Under the pieces are notes generated by a model. It was not told the origin of the DNA and ran no database searches. It was given only the letters and a program-made list of their open reading frames with translations. A DNA stretch of 64,000 nucleotides from positions 1-64,000 of the forward strand of contig CAWDBS010000062.1 in the NCBI GenBank assembly GCA_963800415.1. Direction: 5' to 3'. The position numbers and the translations under genes were made by a program. This DNA is from Palsa-504 sp963800415 (GTDB taxonomy: Bacteria > Actinomycetota > Actinomycetes > Streptosporangiales > Streptosporangiaceae). This document shows positions 32,788 to 42,509 of the stretch, in pieces; the first letter of the stretch is position 1, and the number at the start of each line of letters is the position of its first letter.

Positions 32788-33276
32788 TTGGCGCGTAGCC
32801 CGAGGACGCTCCCGTCCCACAATCCTGGCGGTGTCGTACCCGACGACGTCTCCAAGCAAATCATCGAGCAGCTGCAGCAGGACGGCCGGCGTTCCTACGC
32901 CGCGATCGGCAAGGCCGTCGGGCTGTCCGAGGCGGCCGTCCGGCAGCGCGTGCAGCGTCTTCAGGACGGCGGCGTCATGCAGATCGTCGCCGTGACCGAT
33001 CCGCTGACGCTGGGCTTCCGGCGTCAGGCCATGATCGCCATCAAGACCGACGGCGACCTGGAGAAGGTGGCCGGGCAGCTCGCCGACATGGAAGAAATCG
33101 ACTATGTGGTCATCACCGCCGGCTCGTTCGACGTGCTGGCGGAGGTGGTCTGCGAGGACGACGATCACCTGCTCGAGATCTTGGGCCGGGTGCGGGCCGT
33201 GCCGTGCGTGACCAGCACAGAGACATTCGTCTACCTCAAGCTTCGCAAGCAAACGTACTCATGGGGAACGAGATGA
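32788..33276 (+). CDS. Lrp/AsnC-family transcriptional regulator
   Basis: About 162 aa. TTG 32788 is chosen because GGAAGGAG lies seven bases upstream. HTH_AsnC domain: DDVSKQIIEQLQQDGRRSYAAIGKAVGLSEAAVRQRVQRLQDGGVMQIVAV; then the RAM ligand domain (AMIAIKTDGDLEKVAGQLADMEEIDYVVITAGSFDVLAEVVCEDDDHLLEIL). The stop overlaps the aminotransferase start as ATGA. It probably regulates that gene and the divergent aldehyde dehydrogenase in response to an amino acid or amine. Confidence 0.9.
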   Translation: MARSPRTLPSHNPGGVVPDDVSKQIIEQLQQDGRRSYAAIGKAVGLSEAAVRQRVQRLQDGGVMQIVAVTDPLTLGFRRQAMIAIKTDGDLEKVAGQLADMEEIDYVVITAGSFDVLAEVVCEDDDHLLEILGRVRAVPCVTSTETFVYLKLRKQTYSWGTR

Positions 33277-34652
33277 CATCCTTCGACGCCAGCGCAGATT
33301 CGCAGGAAGCTGCCAAGCGCAACCTATGGCTGCACTTCACCCGCATGTCGGCCTACGACGACAGCAATGTCCCCGTGATCGTGCGCGGGTCCGGGGCCTA
33401 CGTCTTCGACCAGCACGGCAAGCGCTACCTGGACGGCCTGTCCGGCCTGTTCGTCTCCCAGGTCGGCCACGGCCGCGCCGAGATCGCCGAGGCCGGGGCG
33501 CGGCAGGCGACCGAGCTCGCGTACTTCCCGCTGTGGTCCTATGCGCACCCGAAGGCCATCGAGCTGGCCGCCCGGCTGGCCGAGCTGGCCCCCGGGCACC
33601 TGAACCGGGTCTTCTTCACCACCAGCGGCTCGGAGGCCGTCGAGTCGGCCTGGAAGCTCGCCAAGCAGTACTTCAAGCTGATCGGCCAGCCGGAGCGCTA
33701 TAAGGTGATCAGCCGCGAGATCGCCTACCACGGCACTTCCATGGGTGCGCTCGCGATCACCGGCCTGGCCGACATCAAGTACCCGTTCGAGCCGCTGCCG
33801 CCCGGCGGCGTCCGGGTGCCGAACACCAACTTCTACCGCGCGCCCGAGTTCGTGGCGAGGGACGAGGCGGAGTTCGGCCGGTGGGCCGCGGACGAGATCG
33901 AGCGGGCGATCCTGCGCGAAGGACCCAAGTCGGTCGCCGCCGTCTTCCTCGAGCCGGTGCAGAACTCCGGCGGCTGCTTCCCGCCGCCGCCCGGCTACTT
34001 CCAGCAGGTGCGGGAAATCTGCGACCGGTACGGCGTGCTGCTGGTCTCCGACGAGGTGATCTGCGCGTTCGGCAGGCTCGGCTACTACTTCGGCTCCCAG
34101 CGGTATGAGTACCAGCCGGACATCATCACCTTCGCCAAGGGCGTGACGTCGGGCTATTCGCCGCTCGGCGGAATGATGGTCAGCGATGCGCTGATGGAGC
34201 CGTTCAACGCGGGCACGGCCACGTTCCTGCACGGCATCACGTTCGCCGGCCATCCGGTAGCGGCCGCGGTAGCGCTGGCCAACCTGGACATCTTCGAGAA
34301 GGAAGACCTGCTGGGACACGTCCGGGCCAACGAGGCGGCGTTCCGCGCCACCCTGGAGAAGCTCTACGACCTGCCAATCGTCGGCGACGTCCGCGGCGCC
34401 GGGTACTTCTACGGCATCGAGATGGTCAAGGACAAGGTCACGCGCGAGACGTTCTCCGACGACGAGTCCGAACGGCTGCTGCGCGGGTTCCTGTCCCAGG
34501 CGCTGTTCGACTCCGGGCTGGTCTGCCGGGCCGACGACCGCGGCGACCCGGTCATCCAGCTGGCCCCGCCGCTCATCTGCGGCCAGGAGCACTTCGACGA
34601 GATCGAGGGGATCCTGCGCGCCGTGCTCACCGAAGCCTGGACGCGCATCTGA
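33273..34652 (+). CDS. Class III (omega) aminotransferase, polyamine/beta-alanine-pyruvate type
   Basis: 459 aa. Fold-type I PLP enzyme: FFTTSGSEAVESAWKLAKQYF, the HGTSMGALAITGL segment, PLP aspartate in LVSDEVICAFGRLG and Schiff-base lysine in ITFAKGVTSGYSPLGG. N-terminus NLWLHFTRMSAYDDSNVPVIVRG is typical of the putrescine/omega-amino acid:pyruvate group. Translation is coupled to the Lrp gene (ATGA). With the divergent aminoaldehyde dehydrogenase it should convert a diamine to an amino acid. Confidence 0.9.
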   Translation: MTSFDASADSQEAAKRNLWLHFTRMSAYDDSNVPVIVRGSGAYVFDQHGKRYLDGLSGLFVSQVGHGRAEIAEAGARQATELAYFPLWSYAHPKAIELAARLAELAPGHLNRVFFTTSGSEAVESAWKLAKQYFKLIGQPERYKVISREIAYHGTSMGALAITGLADIKYPFEPLPPGGVRVPNTNFYRAPEFVARDEAEFGRWAADEIERAILREGPKSVAAVFLEPVQNSGGCFPPPPGYFQQVREICDRYGVLLVSDEVICAFGRLGYYFGSQRYEYQPDIITFAKGVTSGYSPLGGMMVSDALMEPFNAGTATFLHGITFAGHPVAAAVALANLDIFEKEDLLGHVRANEAAFRATLEKLYDLPIVGDVRGAGYFYGIEMVKDKVTRETFSDDESERLLRGFLSQALFDSGLVCRADDRGDPVIQLAPPLICGQEHFDEIEGILRAVLTEAWTRI

Positions 34653-34802
34653 CGGAAGGTTCACCGGATGGCACAGCCGGCCAGGCGCCAAGGGCGCGCC
34701 CGCCCCCGGCTACACCGAGTTCGAGATGTTCCGGCTGGTACGGCCGCGCTCGTCGGAGGGGGCCTGGCCTAGGTCCGGCCTGCTGCCGGATACGGTCGGC
34801 TC

Positions 34803-35744
34803 ATGGACGTTCTCGTAATCGGGGCCGGGGTCGCCGGCCTCACCACGGCGATCAGCCTGGCCGAGGCCGGGCTCAGCGTGACGATCAGGACGGCCGCGCT
34901 GCCTGGGCAGACCACGTCGGCGGCGGCCGGGGCGGTCTGGGGCGCGGTCAAGGTGGGTCCGCCCGGCCGTGTGCTGGAGTGGGGCCGGACCGGGCTCGAG
35001 GTGCTGGCCAAGCTCGCGGCCGAACCCGGCACCGGGGTGCGGATCGCGGCCGGCCGGGAGGTCGCCCGGGCCCCCCTGGAGCCGTACTACTGGACCCAGC
35101 TCCTGACGGACCTGAGGGCCTGCGAGAAATCCGAACTGCCCGGCGGCTTCACCGACGGCTGGCACTACACCGCCCCGCTGGCCACCATGCCCGTCTACCT
35201 GGACTACCTGCACGGCAGGTTCGAGCGGGCCGGCGGCACGCTCGAGGTCGCCACGGTCGGCTCGCTGGCCGAGCTGGCGGGCACGGCCCCGTTCGTCGTC
35301 AATTGCTCCGGCGCCGGCGCCCACGACCTGGTGCCCGACCCCGCGGTGGTGCCGGTGCGCGGGCAGGTGCTGATCACCGCCAACCCCGGCATCGAGGAGT
35401 TCCTCATCAACCGGGACCCCGAGCCACCCTGGATCGTGTACATGTTCCCGCACGGGGACACCATCCTGCTCGGCGGCACGAACGACGAGGGGAACTGGGA
35501 CACAGACCCGAAAACCGAGGTAGCCGAACGGATCCTGGCCGGGTGCTGCGCCATCGAACCTCGCCTGCGCGGGGTGGAGATCCTCGGGCAGCGCGTCGGC
35601 CTGCGGCCAGGCCGGCCCGAGGTGCGGCTGGAATCCGAGCCGCTCGGCGGCGGCGTACTGTGGCACAACTACGGCCACGGCGGCGCCGGGATCTCGCTGT
35701 CCTGGGGCTGCGCCGCCGAGATCACCAGGGCCGTGCTGGGCTAG
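34803..35744 (+). CDS. FAD-dependent D-amino-acid oxidase-like enzyme
   Basis: 313 aa, the normal length of DAO. The N-terminal dinucleotide motif VLVIGAGVAGLTTAISLAEAG, the TTSAAAGAVWG loop, PVRGQVL, GGTNDEGNWD, the substrate-binding arginine region RVGLRPGRPEVRLE, and the C-terminal NYGHGGAGISLSWGCA are all present. It deaminates a D-amino acid to the keto acid, ammonia and hydrogen peroxide. It overlaps the convergent MmcQ gene by 4 bp (CTAG). A short leader (34653-34802) follows the aminotransferase; co-transcription is possible but not shown. Confidence 0.88.
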   Translation: MDVLVIGAGVAGLTTAISLAEAGLSVTIRTAALPGQTTSAAAGAVWGAVKVGPPGRVLEWGRTGLEVLAKLAAEPGTGVRIAAGREVARAPLEPYYWTQLLTDLRACEKSELPGGFTDGWHYTAPLATMPVYLDYLHGRFERAGGTLEVATVGSLAELAGTAPFVVNCSGAGAHDLVPDPAVVPVRGQVLITANPGIEEFLINRDPEPPWIVYMFPHGDTILLGGTNDEGNWDTDPKTEVAERILAGCCAIEPRLRGVEILGQRVGLRPGRPEVRLESEPLGGGVLWHNYGHGGAGISLSWGCAAEITRAVLG

Positions 35745-36115
35745 CGGTCCAACTGGGCGACCAGCCGGGCGGGGGCGATGACCCGGTACGCGTCCTGGCA
35801 CAGTTCGGCGAGTTCAGCCCAGTCGACGTCGTGGTCGAGGCGGACGCCGAGCCAGCCGCGGCCGCCGACGTAGGGCGGCTGGAAGAACCGGTCCGGGTCG
35901 GACGCGGTGAGCTCGGCCTGCGCGCCCGGCGGCGCCGCGCACCACAGGTGCGGGAACTGGTTCGCGTGATGGCCGTCGGCCCACAGCGTCACGAATGAGC
36001 TCTTGTCCCGGACGAACCAGGTCGGCGCGCCGTGGCTGGGCCGTTCGGTGACCTCGGGCAGGGCCAGGCAGATGGCACGGAGCCGTTCGGCCAGGCTGGT
36101 GTTCGTATCGTCCAC
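35741..36115 (-). CDS. MmcQ/YjbR family protein
   Basis: 124 aa, full length. The YjbR fold marks are LALPEVTERPSHGAPTWFVRDKSSFVTLW, then PDRFFQPPYVGGRGWLGVRL and the C-terminal helix ELAELCQDAYRVIAPARL. These small proteins are thought to bind DNA or serve in mitomycin-type resistance contexts, and their role is mostly unknown. The start is 41 bp from the divergent LLM gene. Confidence 0.85.
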   Translation of the reverse strand: MDDTNTSLAERLRAICLALPEVTERPSHGAPTWFVRDKSSFVTLWADGHHANQFPHLWCAAPPGAQAELTASDPDRFFQPPYVGGRGWLGVRLDHDVDWAELAELCQDAYRVIAPARLVAQLDR

Positions 36116-36156
36116 CAGAACGATTCTGGCACCAGCCGCACCGATACGCTGCTGCC

Positions 36157-37074
36157 ATGAAGTTCGCGATCGCGATCCCCCAGTTCTTTGCCGACGGCGA
36201 GTTCGACTCCGCGGCCTTCCGCGCTTACCTGGCCCGGGCCGAGGAACTCGGCTTCGACAGCGCCTGGACGCAGGAGAGCGTGCTCGGCCTGTCGCCGCAG
36301 TTCAGCCCCATCGAGGCGATGACTTACGCGGCGGCGTGCACCGAACGGATGCGGCTGGGGTGCGTGGTGTTCGTGTCGACCCTGCACAGCCCCGTGCACC
36401 TGGCCAAGAGCCTGAGCACGCTCGACCAGCTCAGCGGCGGCCGGATCGAGGTCGGCGTCGGCACCGGCGGCCGGGGCCGCCCGTTCGCCGCCTTCGGCGT
36501 GGACCCGGCCCGGTACGTGGCGCGGTTCACCGAGGGGGTCACGGTGATGAAGGCGCTGTGGACCGAGTCCCGGGTCACCTTCAACGGCGAGTTCTGGCAG
36601 CTGGAGAACGCGCCGATGGAGCCCAAGCCGTTCCAGAAGCCGCACCCGCCCCTGTGGTTCGGCGGGGCCAGCGAGCCCGCGCTGCGTCGGGCCGTGCGGC
36701 TGGGTACCGGCTTCTTCGGCGCAGGGTCCTCCCCCACCGCGAATTTCGCCGAGCAAGTCCAGATCGTGCGGGCGGCGCTGGCCGAGGCGGGCAGCCTGGC
36801 GGCGGACTTCCCCATCGCCAAGCGCGTCTACATCGGGATCGATGAGAACGCCGAGCGTGCGCGGAACCGGATGAACGCGGCCCTGGAAGGGATCTACGGG
36901 CACCGGGTCCCGGCTATCGAGGCCGCCGCGGTCACCGGCACGGCCGCCGACTGCGTCCGCGCGGCCGCCGAGGTGGCGGCGGCCGGGGCGGAGCTCATCT
37001 TGTTCACCGCGCTGTTCGACCAGCGCGAGCAGATGGAGCAGCTAGCCGCCGCGGTCCTGCCCGAACTCGGGTAG
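36157..37074 (+). CDS. LLM-class flavin/F420-dependent oxidoreductase
   Basis: 305 aa luciferase-like TIM barrel. MKFAIAIPQFFADGEFD, the ELGFDSAWTQES segment, the AAACTERMRLGCVV strand, LDQLSGGRIEVGVGTGG (cofactor phosphate loop) and PKPFQKPHPPLWFGG are typical of the family. In actinobacteria most such proteins use F420; FMN cannot be excluded. The substrate is unknown. Confidence 0.87.
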   Translation: MKFAIAIPQFFADGEFDSAAFRAYLARAEELGFDSAWTQESVLGLSPQFSPIEAMTYAAACTERMRLGCVVFVSTLHSPVHLAKSLSTLDQLSGGRIEVGVGTGGRGRPFAAFGVDPARYVARFTEGVTVMKALWTESRVTFNGEFWQLENAPMEPKPFQKPHPPLWFGGASEPALRRAVRLGTGFFGAGSSPTANFAEQVQIVRAALAEAGSLAADFPIAKRVYIGIDENAERARNRMNAALEGIYGHRVPAIEAAAVTGTAADCVRAAAEVAAAGAELILFTALFDQREQMEQLAAAVLPELG

Positions 37075-37087
37075 GCGCGCGGCGGGG

Positions 37088-37363
37088 TCAGCTGACGCGG
37101 GCCGGTGCGCGGCGGGCCAGGGCGGCGATGTGCGGGGGCAGCGATCCCCGCGGGCAGCACCGGGTCGGGCTGTGGGTCCTGCCAGGCGCGCCAGCCGTAC
37201 ACGGTGGGCACGACCATCGGGTCGCCGTCGACCCGACGCCGAGGTGACAGATCACCCCGGCGGCCAGGATGTCCGCCAGATCCCCGCGGCCGGTGCTGCC
37301 CTGCTCGCGCAGGCGGCGGTGCCTGGTGCGTTCGGTTACGGGCAGCGGAGACGTCTCGGGCAT
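37088..37363 (-). pseudogene. Deleted, frameshifted pyridoxamine 5'-phosphate oxidase-like protein
   Basis: The N-terminus is recognisable: LPVTERTRHRRLREQGSTGRGDLADILAAGVICHLGVG, then in the next frame VDGDPMVVPTVYG, the conserved FMN-binding strand. Almost all of the rest of the about 200-residue protein is missing. What follows resembles only the C-terminal end (PDPVLPAGI, PPHIAALARRAPARVS). The gene has a large internal deletion plus a frameshift and is not functional. Confidence 0.65.
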
Positions 37364-37466
37364 AGCTGGAGTCTATGAGGGCGCTCATGTCGAAGGCAGG
37401 CAGCAGCCTGGGCCGGGGCACGCGCCACGGCCGTTCGGCGCTAAGAGCTTTTAATAGGGTGAGGTC

Positions 37467-38384
37467 ATGAAGATCGGATTCGGTGCCCCGGTCGCGGGGG
37501 CGTGGGCCACGCCGGAGTATCTCGCGGCGTTCGCCGAACGGGCCGAGGAGGCCGGGTACTCGTCGCTGTGGACGTTCCAGCGGCTGCTGGTGCCCGAGGA
37601 ATCCGGCATGGAGCCGGTGTACCGCAGCGTGCTCGACCCGATGGTGGCGCTGGGGTACGCAGCCGCCCGGACGTCGCGGATCAGGCTCGGCGTGGCCATC
37701 GTCAACCTCCCGTTCGTCTCCCCGGCCTACCTAGCCAAGCAGGCGACGACCGTCGACGTGCTGTCCGGCGGCCGGCTCGACCTCGGGCTCGGCATCGGCT
37801 GGATGCCCGAGGAATTCGCCGCGACGGGCGCGTCGATGGCCAGGCGCGGCGCGCGCGCCGAGGAGTACCTGGCGGTGCTGCGGACGCTGTGGGCCGACGA
37901 GGTCAGCTCGTTCGAGGGGGAGTTCTACACGATCCCGGCAGGACGGCAGGACCCCAAGCCGGTGCAGCGGCCCGGGCCCCCGGTGCTGCTCGGCGGCATG
38001 TCCCGGCCGGCCATGGAACGGGCCGGGCGGATCGCGGAGGGCTGGATCACCTCCAGCCGCGCCGACCTGACCAAGATCAGCGAGGCGGTCGGCGTGATCT
38101 CCGAAGCCGCCGCAGCCGCGGGCCGGGACCCGGCGGCGGTGCGTGTCATCTGCCGCGGCGTGGTGCTGGCCGGCGCCGAGGCCAAGGGCCCGGACGGTGG
38201 CCGCAGGCTGCTGTCGGGCAGCTACGCCCAGATCCGTGCGGACGCCGACTGGCTCGCCGGGCAGGGCGTAACCGAGCTGTTCTACGACCTGAACTGGGAC
38301 CCGCAGGTAGGTAGCCCCTCGGTCGCGCCGGAAGCCGCGGCGGAGCGGGCCGACGAGATCCTCGCCGAGCTCGCGCCGCGCTGA
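37467..38384 (+). CDS. LLM-class F420-dependent oxidoreductase
   Basis: 305 aa, a second luciferase-like protein. MKIGFGAPVAGAWATPEYLAAFAERAEEAGYSSLWTFQ, TSRIRLGVAIVNLPFVSPAYLAKQ, VLSGGRLDLGLGIGWMPEEFAATG (cofactor loop) and GPPVLLGGMSRPAMERAGRIAEGWI. It is only distantly similar to the 36157 protein, so the two are not a recent duplication. ATG 37467 has AGGGTGAGG upstream. The PPOX relic lies between the two LLM genes. Confidence 0.88.
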   Translation: MKIGFGAPVAGAWATPEYLAAFAERAEEAGYSSLWTFQRLLVPEESGMEPVYRSVLDPMVALGYAAARTSRIRLGVAIVNLPFVSPAYLAKQATTVDVLSGGRLDLGLGIGWMPEEFAATGASMARRGARAEEYLAVLRTLWADEVSSFEGEFYTIPAGRQDPKPVQRPGPPVLLGGMSRPAMERAGRIAEGWITSSRADLTKISEAVGVISEAAAAAGRDPAAVRVICRGVVLAGAEAKGPDGGRRLLSGSYAQIRADADWLAGQGVTELFYDLNWDPQVGSPSVAPEAAAERADEILAELAPR

Positions 38385-38438
38385 GCTGCGCCGTTCCCGC
38401 GGATCGGGAGCGCCGGGAACTCAGCGTCCTGAGCGTGG

Positions 38439-41400
38439 TCAGCGGACTGACGGCTGGCTGATGAGACCCTCGCGGTGGGCGATGGCGGCGGCTTCGGTGC
38501 GGCTGGTGGCGCCTAGCTTGCCGAGGATGTTGGACACGTGCACACTGGCCGTCTTCGGCGCGATGAACAGTACGGAGGCGATCTCCCGGTTGCTGCGGCC
38601 AGCCGCGATGAGCCGGAGCACCTCGCGTTCCCGGCTGGTCAGCGCGGCCAGGACCGCGCCGTCGCCACGCTGCTCGGCGGTTCCGATCCTGGCCCGGCGG
38701 GCGAGGTCGTCGAGCGCCCGGCGCAGCGGCCTGGCGTGCAGCTCGTCCGCGGTACCGGCCGCCAGGCGCCACTGTTCCGCGGCCTCGTCCCGGCGTCCCG
38801 CCTCGGCCAGCGCCTCGGCCAGCCGCCACTGGGTGCGGGCTGTCTCATAGACGTACGCGGGACCGAACGCGTCCAGGACCGCCTGCCACGCCTGCGGATC
38901 GTTGTTACCGCTGGCCCGACAGTATTCCGCCTCGGCCCGGGCTAGCCAGCCAAGCCCCTCTGGGCCCAGGATGAACTTGGGCCGCTTGGCGAATGCCGCG
39001 CCCTCGCGGGCGATCTGCCGCAGTTCGCCCGCCGCGGCGAGCTCGGCGGTCACGGTGCTCGTCGTCACCGGCCGCCCGCGCCCGCACCGCCCGGTCCGCC
39101 CGGGCGCCCAGCGCGATGGCAGCCGGCCTGATGGTTGACGGATAGTGACCCCAGGGCGGCTCATCGGCGAGGTCGATCGCGATCTTGGCTTCAGCCAGGG
39201 CCTGCTCGGTGTCACCCTGCCACAGGGCGTGCTCGGCGAGCAGGCCGCGGGCGATGAATGCGTCGAATCCGTGCACTGCCCAGAACGGCTCGATCCAGGC
39301 ACGCCGTTCCGCCACCGCCGGGTTGTCCCGCGCCACGTCGATGAACAGGGCCATCGACGACAAGTACGCCTCGGGGGCGCTGGTGACCCGGACCGGGAAG
39401 CCGTCGGCGATCTCCTGCGCGTGGTCCCACTTGCCGTCGGCGAAGTGGCACTGGAAATGCAGATGCTGCACGTCCAGGCCGTACGGCGCCAGGTTGAGGC
39501 CCGTCTGGATAGCCCGCTTGGTGCCTTCGTGCGCCACCGCGGCACCCACGGTCAGGTCACCCCGCTCCAGGTGGGCCCGCGCCAGATGGTAGGCGGCCCG
39601 CAGTTCTACCCCGAGCACCTTCGCCTCGCGCGCCTGCGTGTGCGCCGCGGTCAGCACTTCGATGGCCTCGTCATTGCGGCCCTCGCGATTGCTCAGGAAA
39701 CCCAGGGTCACCAGCGCATCGGCTTGCACCCAGGGCGCGTCCGCGGCGCGAGCCGCGGTGAGCCCCCGTTCGGCCCACTCCCGGGCCGCGACGTAGTTGT
39801 CCTCGGCCAGCAAGGCGTAGGCGTAGGTGGCGATCGCCCGCGCATGCTGCCAGGTCGGCGGGGCTGCGGGGGTAGCGTCGACCGTGGCCTGGGCGACCTC
39901 GACGGCTTCGGTGACGGCCTTGCGGTCGTCCATCAGCATCAGGTAGAAGGCGAGGCGCTCACCGATCCTGCTGACCAGATTGACGTCCAGGACGACGGCA
40001 CCCTCGTCGGCCAGGCTGGCGAGCAGTTGCCGCAGCCGCCGGAGCAGGTGCACGGCATGCTCGATGTCACCGCTGTCCGCAGCGTTGGTCGCGGACAGCA
40101 GGCCGAGCGTGCCGCGGGCCATGCCGGCCGTCTTCTCCGGTTCGGTAACCCGCTCCCACAGGGCGAGTGCCTGGTCGTAATGGCGGTGCGCCTCGGCTGG
40201 CGCGCCCAGCCGCTCCGCCTCCTGCCCGGCCCGGACAGACGCGGCAAAGGCCCCGGGGATGTCGTGACTGGCCAGGCAATGCTGGGCCAGCTCGGCGGCA
40301 GTGCCCGGTACCGCGAGCCGCTGCTCCTCGGCCAGCAGTGAGCTCATCGTGGCGTGCAACCTGGTCCGCTCCCCCGGCAGCAGGTCCGCGTACACGGCTT
40401 CCCGCAGCAGGGCATGGCGGAAGACATAACCCTCCGTGCCGTCAGGAACGAGCAGCTGATGCGTGACCGCCTCTCGCACCGCGGCCTCGTATTCAGCGGC
40501 CTGCAGACCCGACGCGGCCTGCACCAGCTCGTCATCGGCCCTGCGCCCGGCCACCGCCGCCGCGCGGAGCACCTGCTGGGTGAGATCGGAAAGCTGCTCC
40601 ACCCGGCTGAGCAGCAGGGCCGCCAGCCCGGCGGGCAGCGCGCTGTGCTCGGCGGGATCGCCGGCCAGACGGGCGGCCAGCAACTCCTCGGCGTAATAGG
40701 CGTTGCCTTCGGCCCTGGTCACGATGTCGTTCAGCTCGTTGGCGTCGATACGGCCCGGTACCGCCGCCGCCATCAGGTGCTCGGCCAGGGCCGAGGGATC
40801 CAATGGCGCGAGGCCAATCGAGACGACGCTGGGCACCCGTTGCAGCTCGGCCACGATAGGGCGAAGCGGGTGACGGCGGTGCAGATCGTCAGTCCGGTAG
40901 GTACCGATCAGCGCAACCCGCTCGCGGTGCAGCATCCGGCTGAGGAACGTGACCAGGTCCCTGGTCGAACCGTCGGCCCAGTGCAGGTCCTCCAGCACCA
41001 GCAGCACCGGGGCCGCCGCCGCGAGCTCGGCGAGCAGGCCGAGCACCCCGCCGAACATCTGCTGCCGGGCCAGGCCAGAGCGGTCTGAGTCGATGGTCGG
41101 GCCTTCGCCGCCTACCGGGAGCAGCAGGCCCAGGGCGGGGCGCGAACTCAGCGCGTCACGGACCCCGGTGGACTGGGCAGCGCCCCTGAGCGCGTCGGCC
41201 AGCGGCAGGTAGGGCACGCTGTCGCCGAGTTCCGCGCACTGGCCGGACAGCACGGTGAAGCCGCGTCCCTCCGCGAGCTGCGAGACCTCCTCGACCAGGC
41301 GGGACTTGCCCACCCCTGCGTCGCCGCTAACCAGCGCGGCCACCGAACGGCCGGCCTCGGCGTCGTCGAGCAGCGTGAGCAGGCGGCCGAGCTCGTCGTC

Positions 41401-41439
41401 CCGCCCGACCATGCGGCCAGCTGACACCCGTAGCACCAT
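38439..41439 (-). CDS. Large LuxR-family regulator with AAA ATPase domain (LAL/MalT-like), frameshifted
   Basis: About 1000 aa when repaired. ATG 41439. The AAA module has Walker A (VSGDAGVGKSRLV) and Walker B (LLVLEDLHWADGS). A long TPR-like helical region follows. At about 39065-39090, in a GC-rich (CGGGCG) stretch, one extra base shifts the frame. The last part (VTAELAAAGELRQIAREGA... PLRRALDDLARRARIG) ends in a LuxR HTH: LTSREREVLRLIAAGRSNREIASVLFIAPKTASVHVSNILGKLG. Such LAL regulators activate secondary metabolism or sugar operons. Nothing nearby identifies the target. Confidence 0.86.
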
Positions 41440-41507
41440 ATGCACGAGTATCCCATCGGGTAGCGACAATTCCGATTGGTTAAGCTTCTGGCTGTAACCT
41501 GCGTCTC

Positions 41508-41936
41508 ATGGACAAGGTGACCCGCACGGACTCTGAGTCGCGGGAGGCCCTGCGCCTGATCCGGGCTGATTCGCTGTCCGCAGCTACCGCGCAGACCGGC
41601 GGGATGGTCCGGTCGGCCGCCATATCCGGCGACCTGGTCGGCGCCTCGGCGCTGTGGATGGGGCGGACCGTGGTGCTGCCCGGCACCTCATCCGGCGACC
41701 ATCACCACGGCCCGTCGGAGACGGGGATCTACGTGGTGTCGGGTCACCCGGTGTTCGTCTTCCGCGACCCGGACAGCGGATCGGAGGTCCGGCTGGAGAC
41801 GTCGCCGGGAGACTACGTGTGGGTGCCGCCCCATGTCCCGCACCGGGAGGAGAATCCCTCCCCGGATACCGAGGCCGTCGTGGTGATCGCCAGGTCGACC
41901 CAGGAGGCCATCGTCGTCAACGTGCCCTCGCTGTGA
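41508..41936 (+). CDS. Cupin-domain protein
   Basis: 142 aa, a single small cupin barrel: DHHHGPSETGIYVVSGHPVFVF (motif 1, with the HxH-type metal ligands) and SPGDYVWVPPHVPHREENPS (motif 2). A metal-binding role is likely; the substrate is unknown. It is divergent from the LuxR gene across 68 bp. Confidence 0.85.
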   Translation: MDKVTRTDSESREALRLIRADSLSAATAQTGGMVRSAAISGDLVGASALWMGRTVVLPGTSSGDHHHGPSETGIYVVSGHPVFVFRDPDSGSEVRLETSPGDYVWVPPHVPHREENPSPDTEAVVVIARSTQEAIVVNVPSL

Positions 41937-41959
41937 TCGCCGTGCCGTGGCCGCCCGTC

Positions 41960-41987
41960 CGGAGAGCCCCGTCACTCAGGCTCTCCG
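41960..41987. terminator. Bidirectional hairpin between cupin and arfB
   Basis: CGGAGAGCC and GGCTCTCCG, a 9-bp stem with a 10-base loop. The arfB stop codon lies in the loop. Confidence 0.65.
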
Positions 41988-42406
41988 CGGTCGGACCGGC
42001 GGGCGCGCTTGATGGCGGAGCGGCTGCGCTTGGCCTCCAGGCGCCGCTCGTTCGCGGCCCGGCCGGGCCGGGTCGGGACGCGCGGGCGCTGCGGCGGGGC
42101 GACCGCGTCCCGGAGCAGGGCGGCCAGCCGGGCCCGGGCTCCCTCGCGGTTGGCGAGCTGGCTGCGCTGCTCGGAGGCGGCCACGGTGAGCACGCCGCCG
42201 GCCAGCCGGCTGGCCAGGCGCCCGGTGATCCTGGCCCGCGCCCATTCCGGGAGTACGGCTGACCGCTCGACATCGAAGGAGAGCTCGACCCGGCTGTCGG
42301 CGGTGTTGACCGACTGGCCGCCGGGTCCGGATGACCGGGAGAAGCGCTCGCGCAGCTCGCTGCCGGGTATCAGCAGCCAGCCGTTCACCCGGAGATCATC
42401 AGGCAT
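41972..42406 (-). CDS. arfB: ArfB-type peptidyl-tRNA hydrolase (ribosome rescue)
   Basis: 144 aa. The RF-1-like catalytic motif RSSGPGGQSVNTADSRVEL holds GGQ. A lysine/arginine-rich C-terminal tail (EAKRSRSAIKRARRS) inserts into the mRNA channel of stalled ribosomes. Family length is normal. It hydrolyses peptidyl-tRNA on non-stop ribosomes. A stand-alone gene downstream of hemQ with a 103-bp gap. Confidence 0.9.
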   Translation of the reverse strand: MPDDLRVNGWLLIPGSELRERFSRSSGPGGQSVNTADSRVELSFDVERSAVLPEWARARITGRLASRLAGGVLTVAASEQRSQLANREGARARLAALLRDAVAPPQRPRVPTRPGRAANERRLEAKRSRSAIKRARRSDRGEPE

Positions 42407-42509
42407 CCTTCGACGTTAGCCCGTGATTGCCTGGTCGCGCTCATGGCCGGTATCCGCACGACATGGACAAGTTCGCGGGCTTGTCACCATCGTGGCTTCC
42501 CCGGGCGGC

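Noticed and set aside
34653..34802. Possible gene fragment (GYTEFEMFRLVRPR) before the D-amino-acid oxidase
   Set aside because: Too short to assign, and no conserved motif that I recognise.
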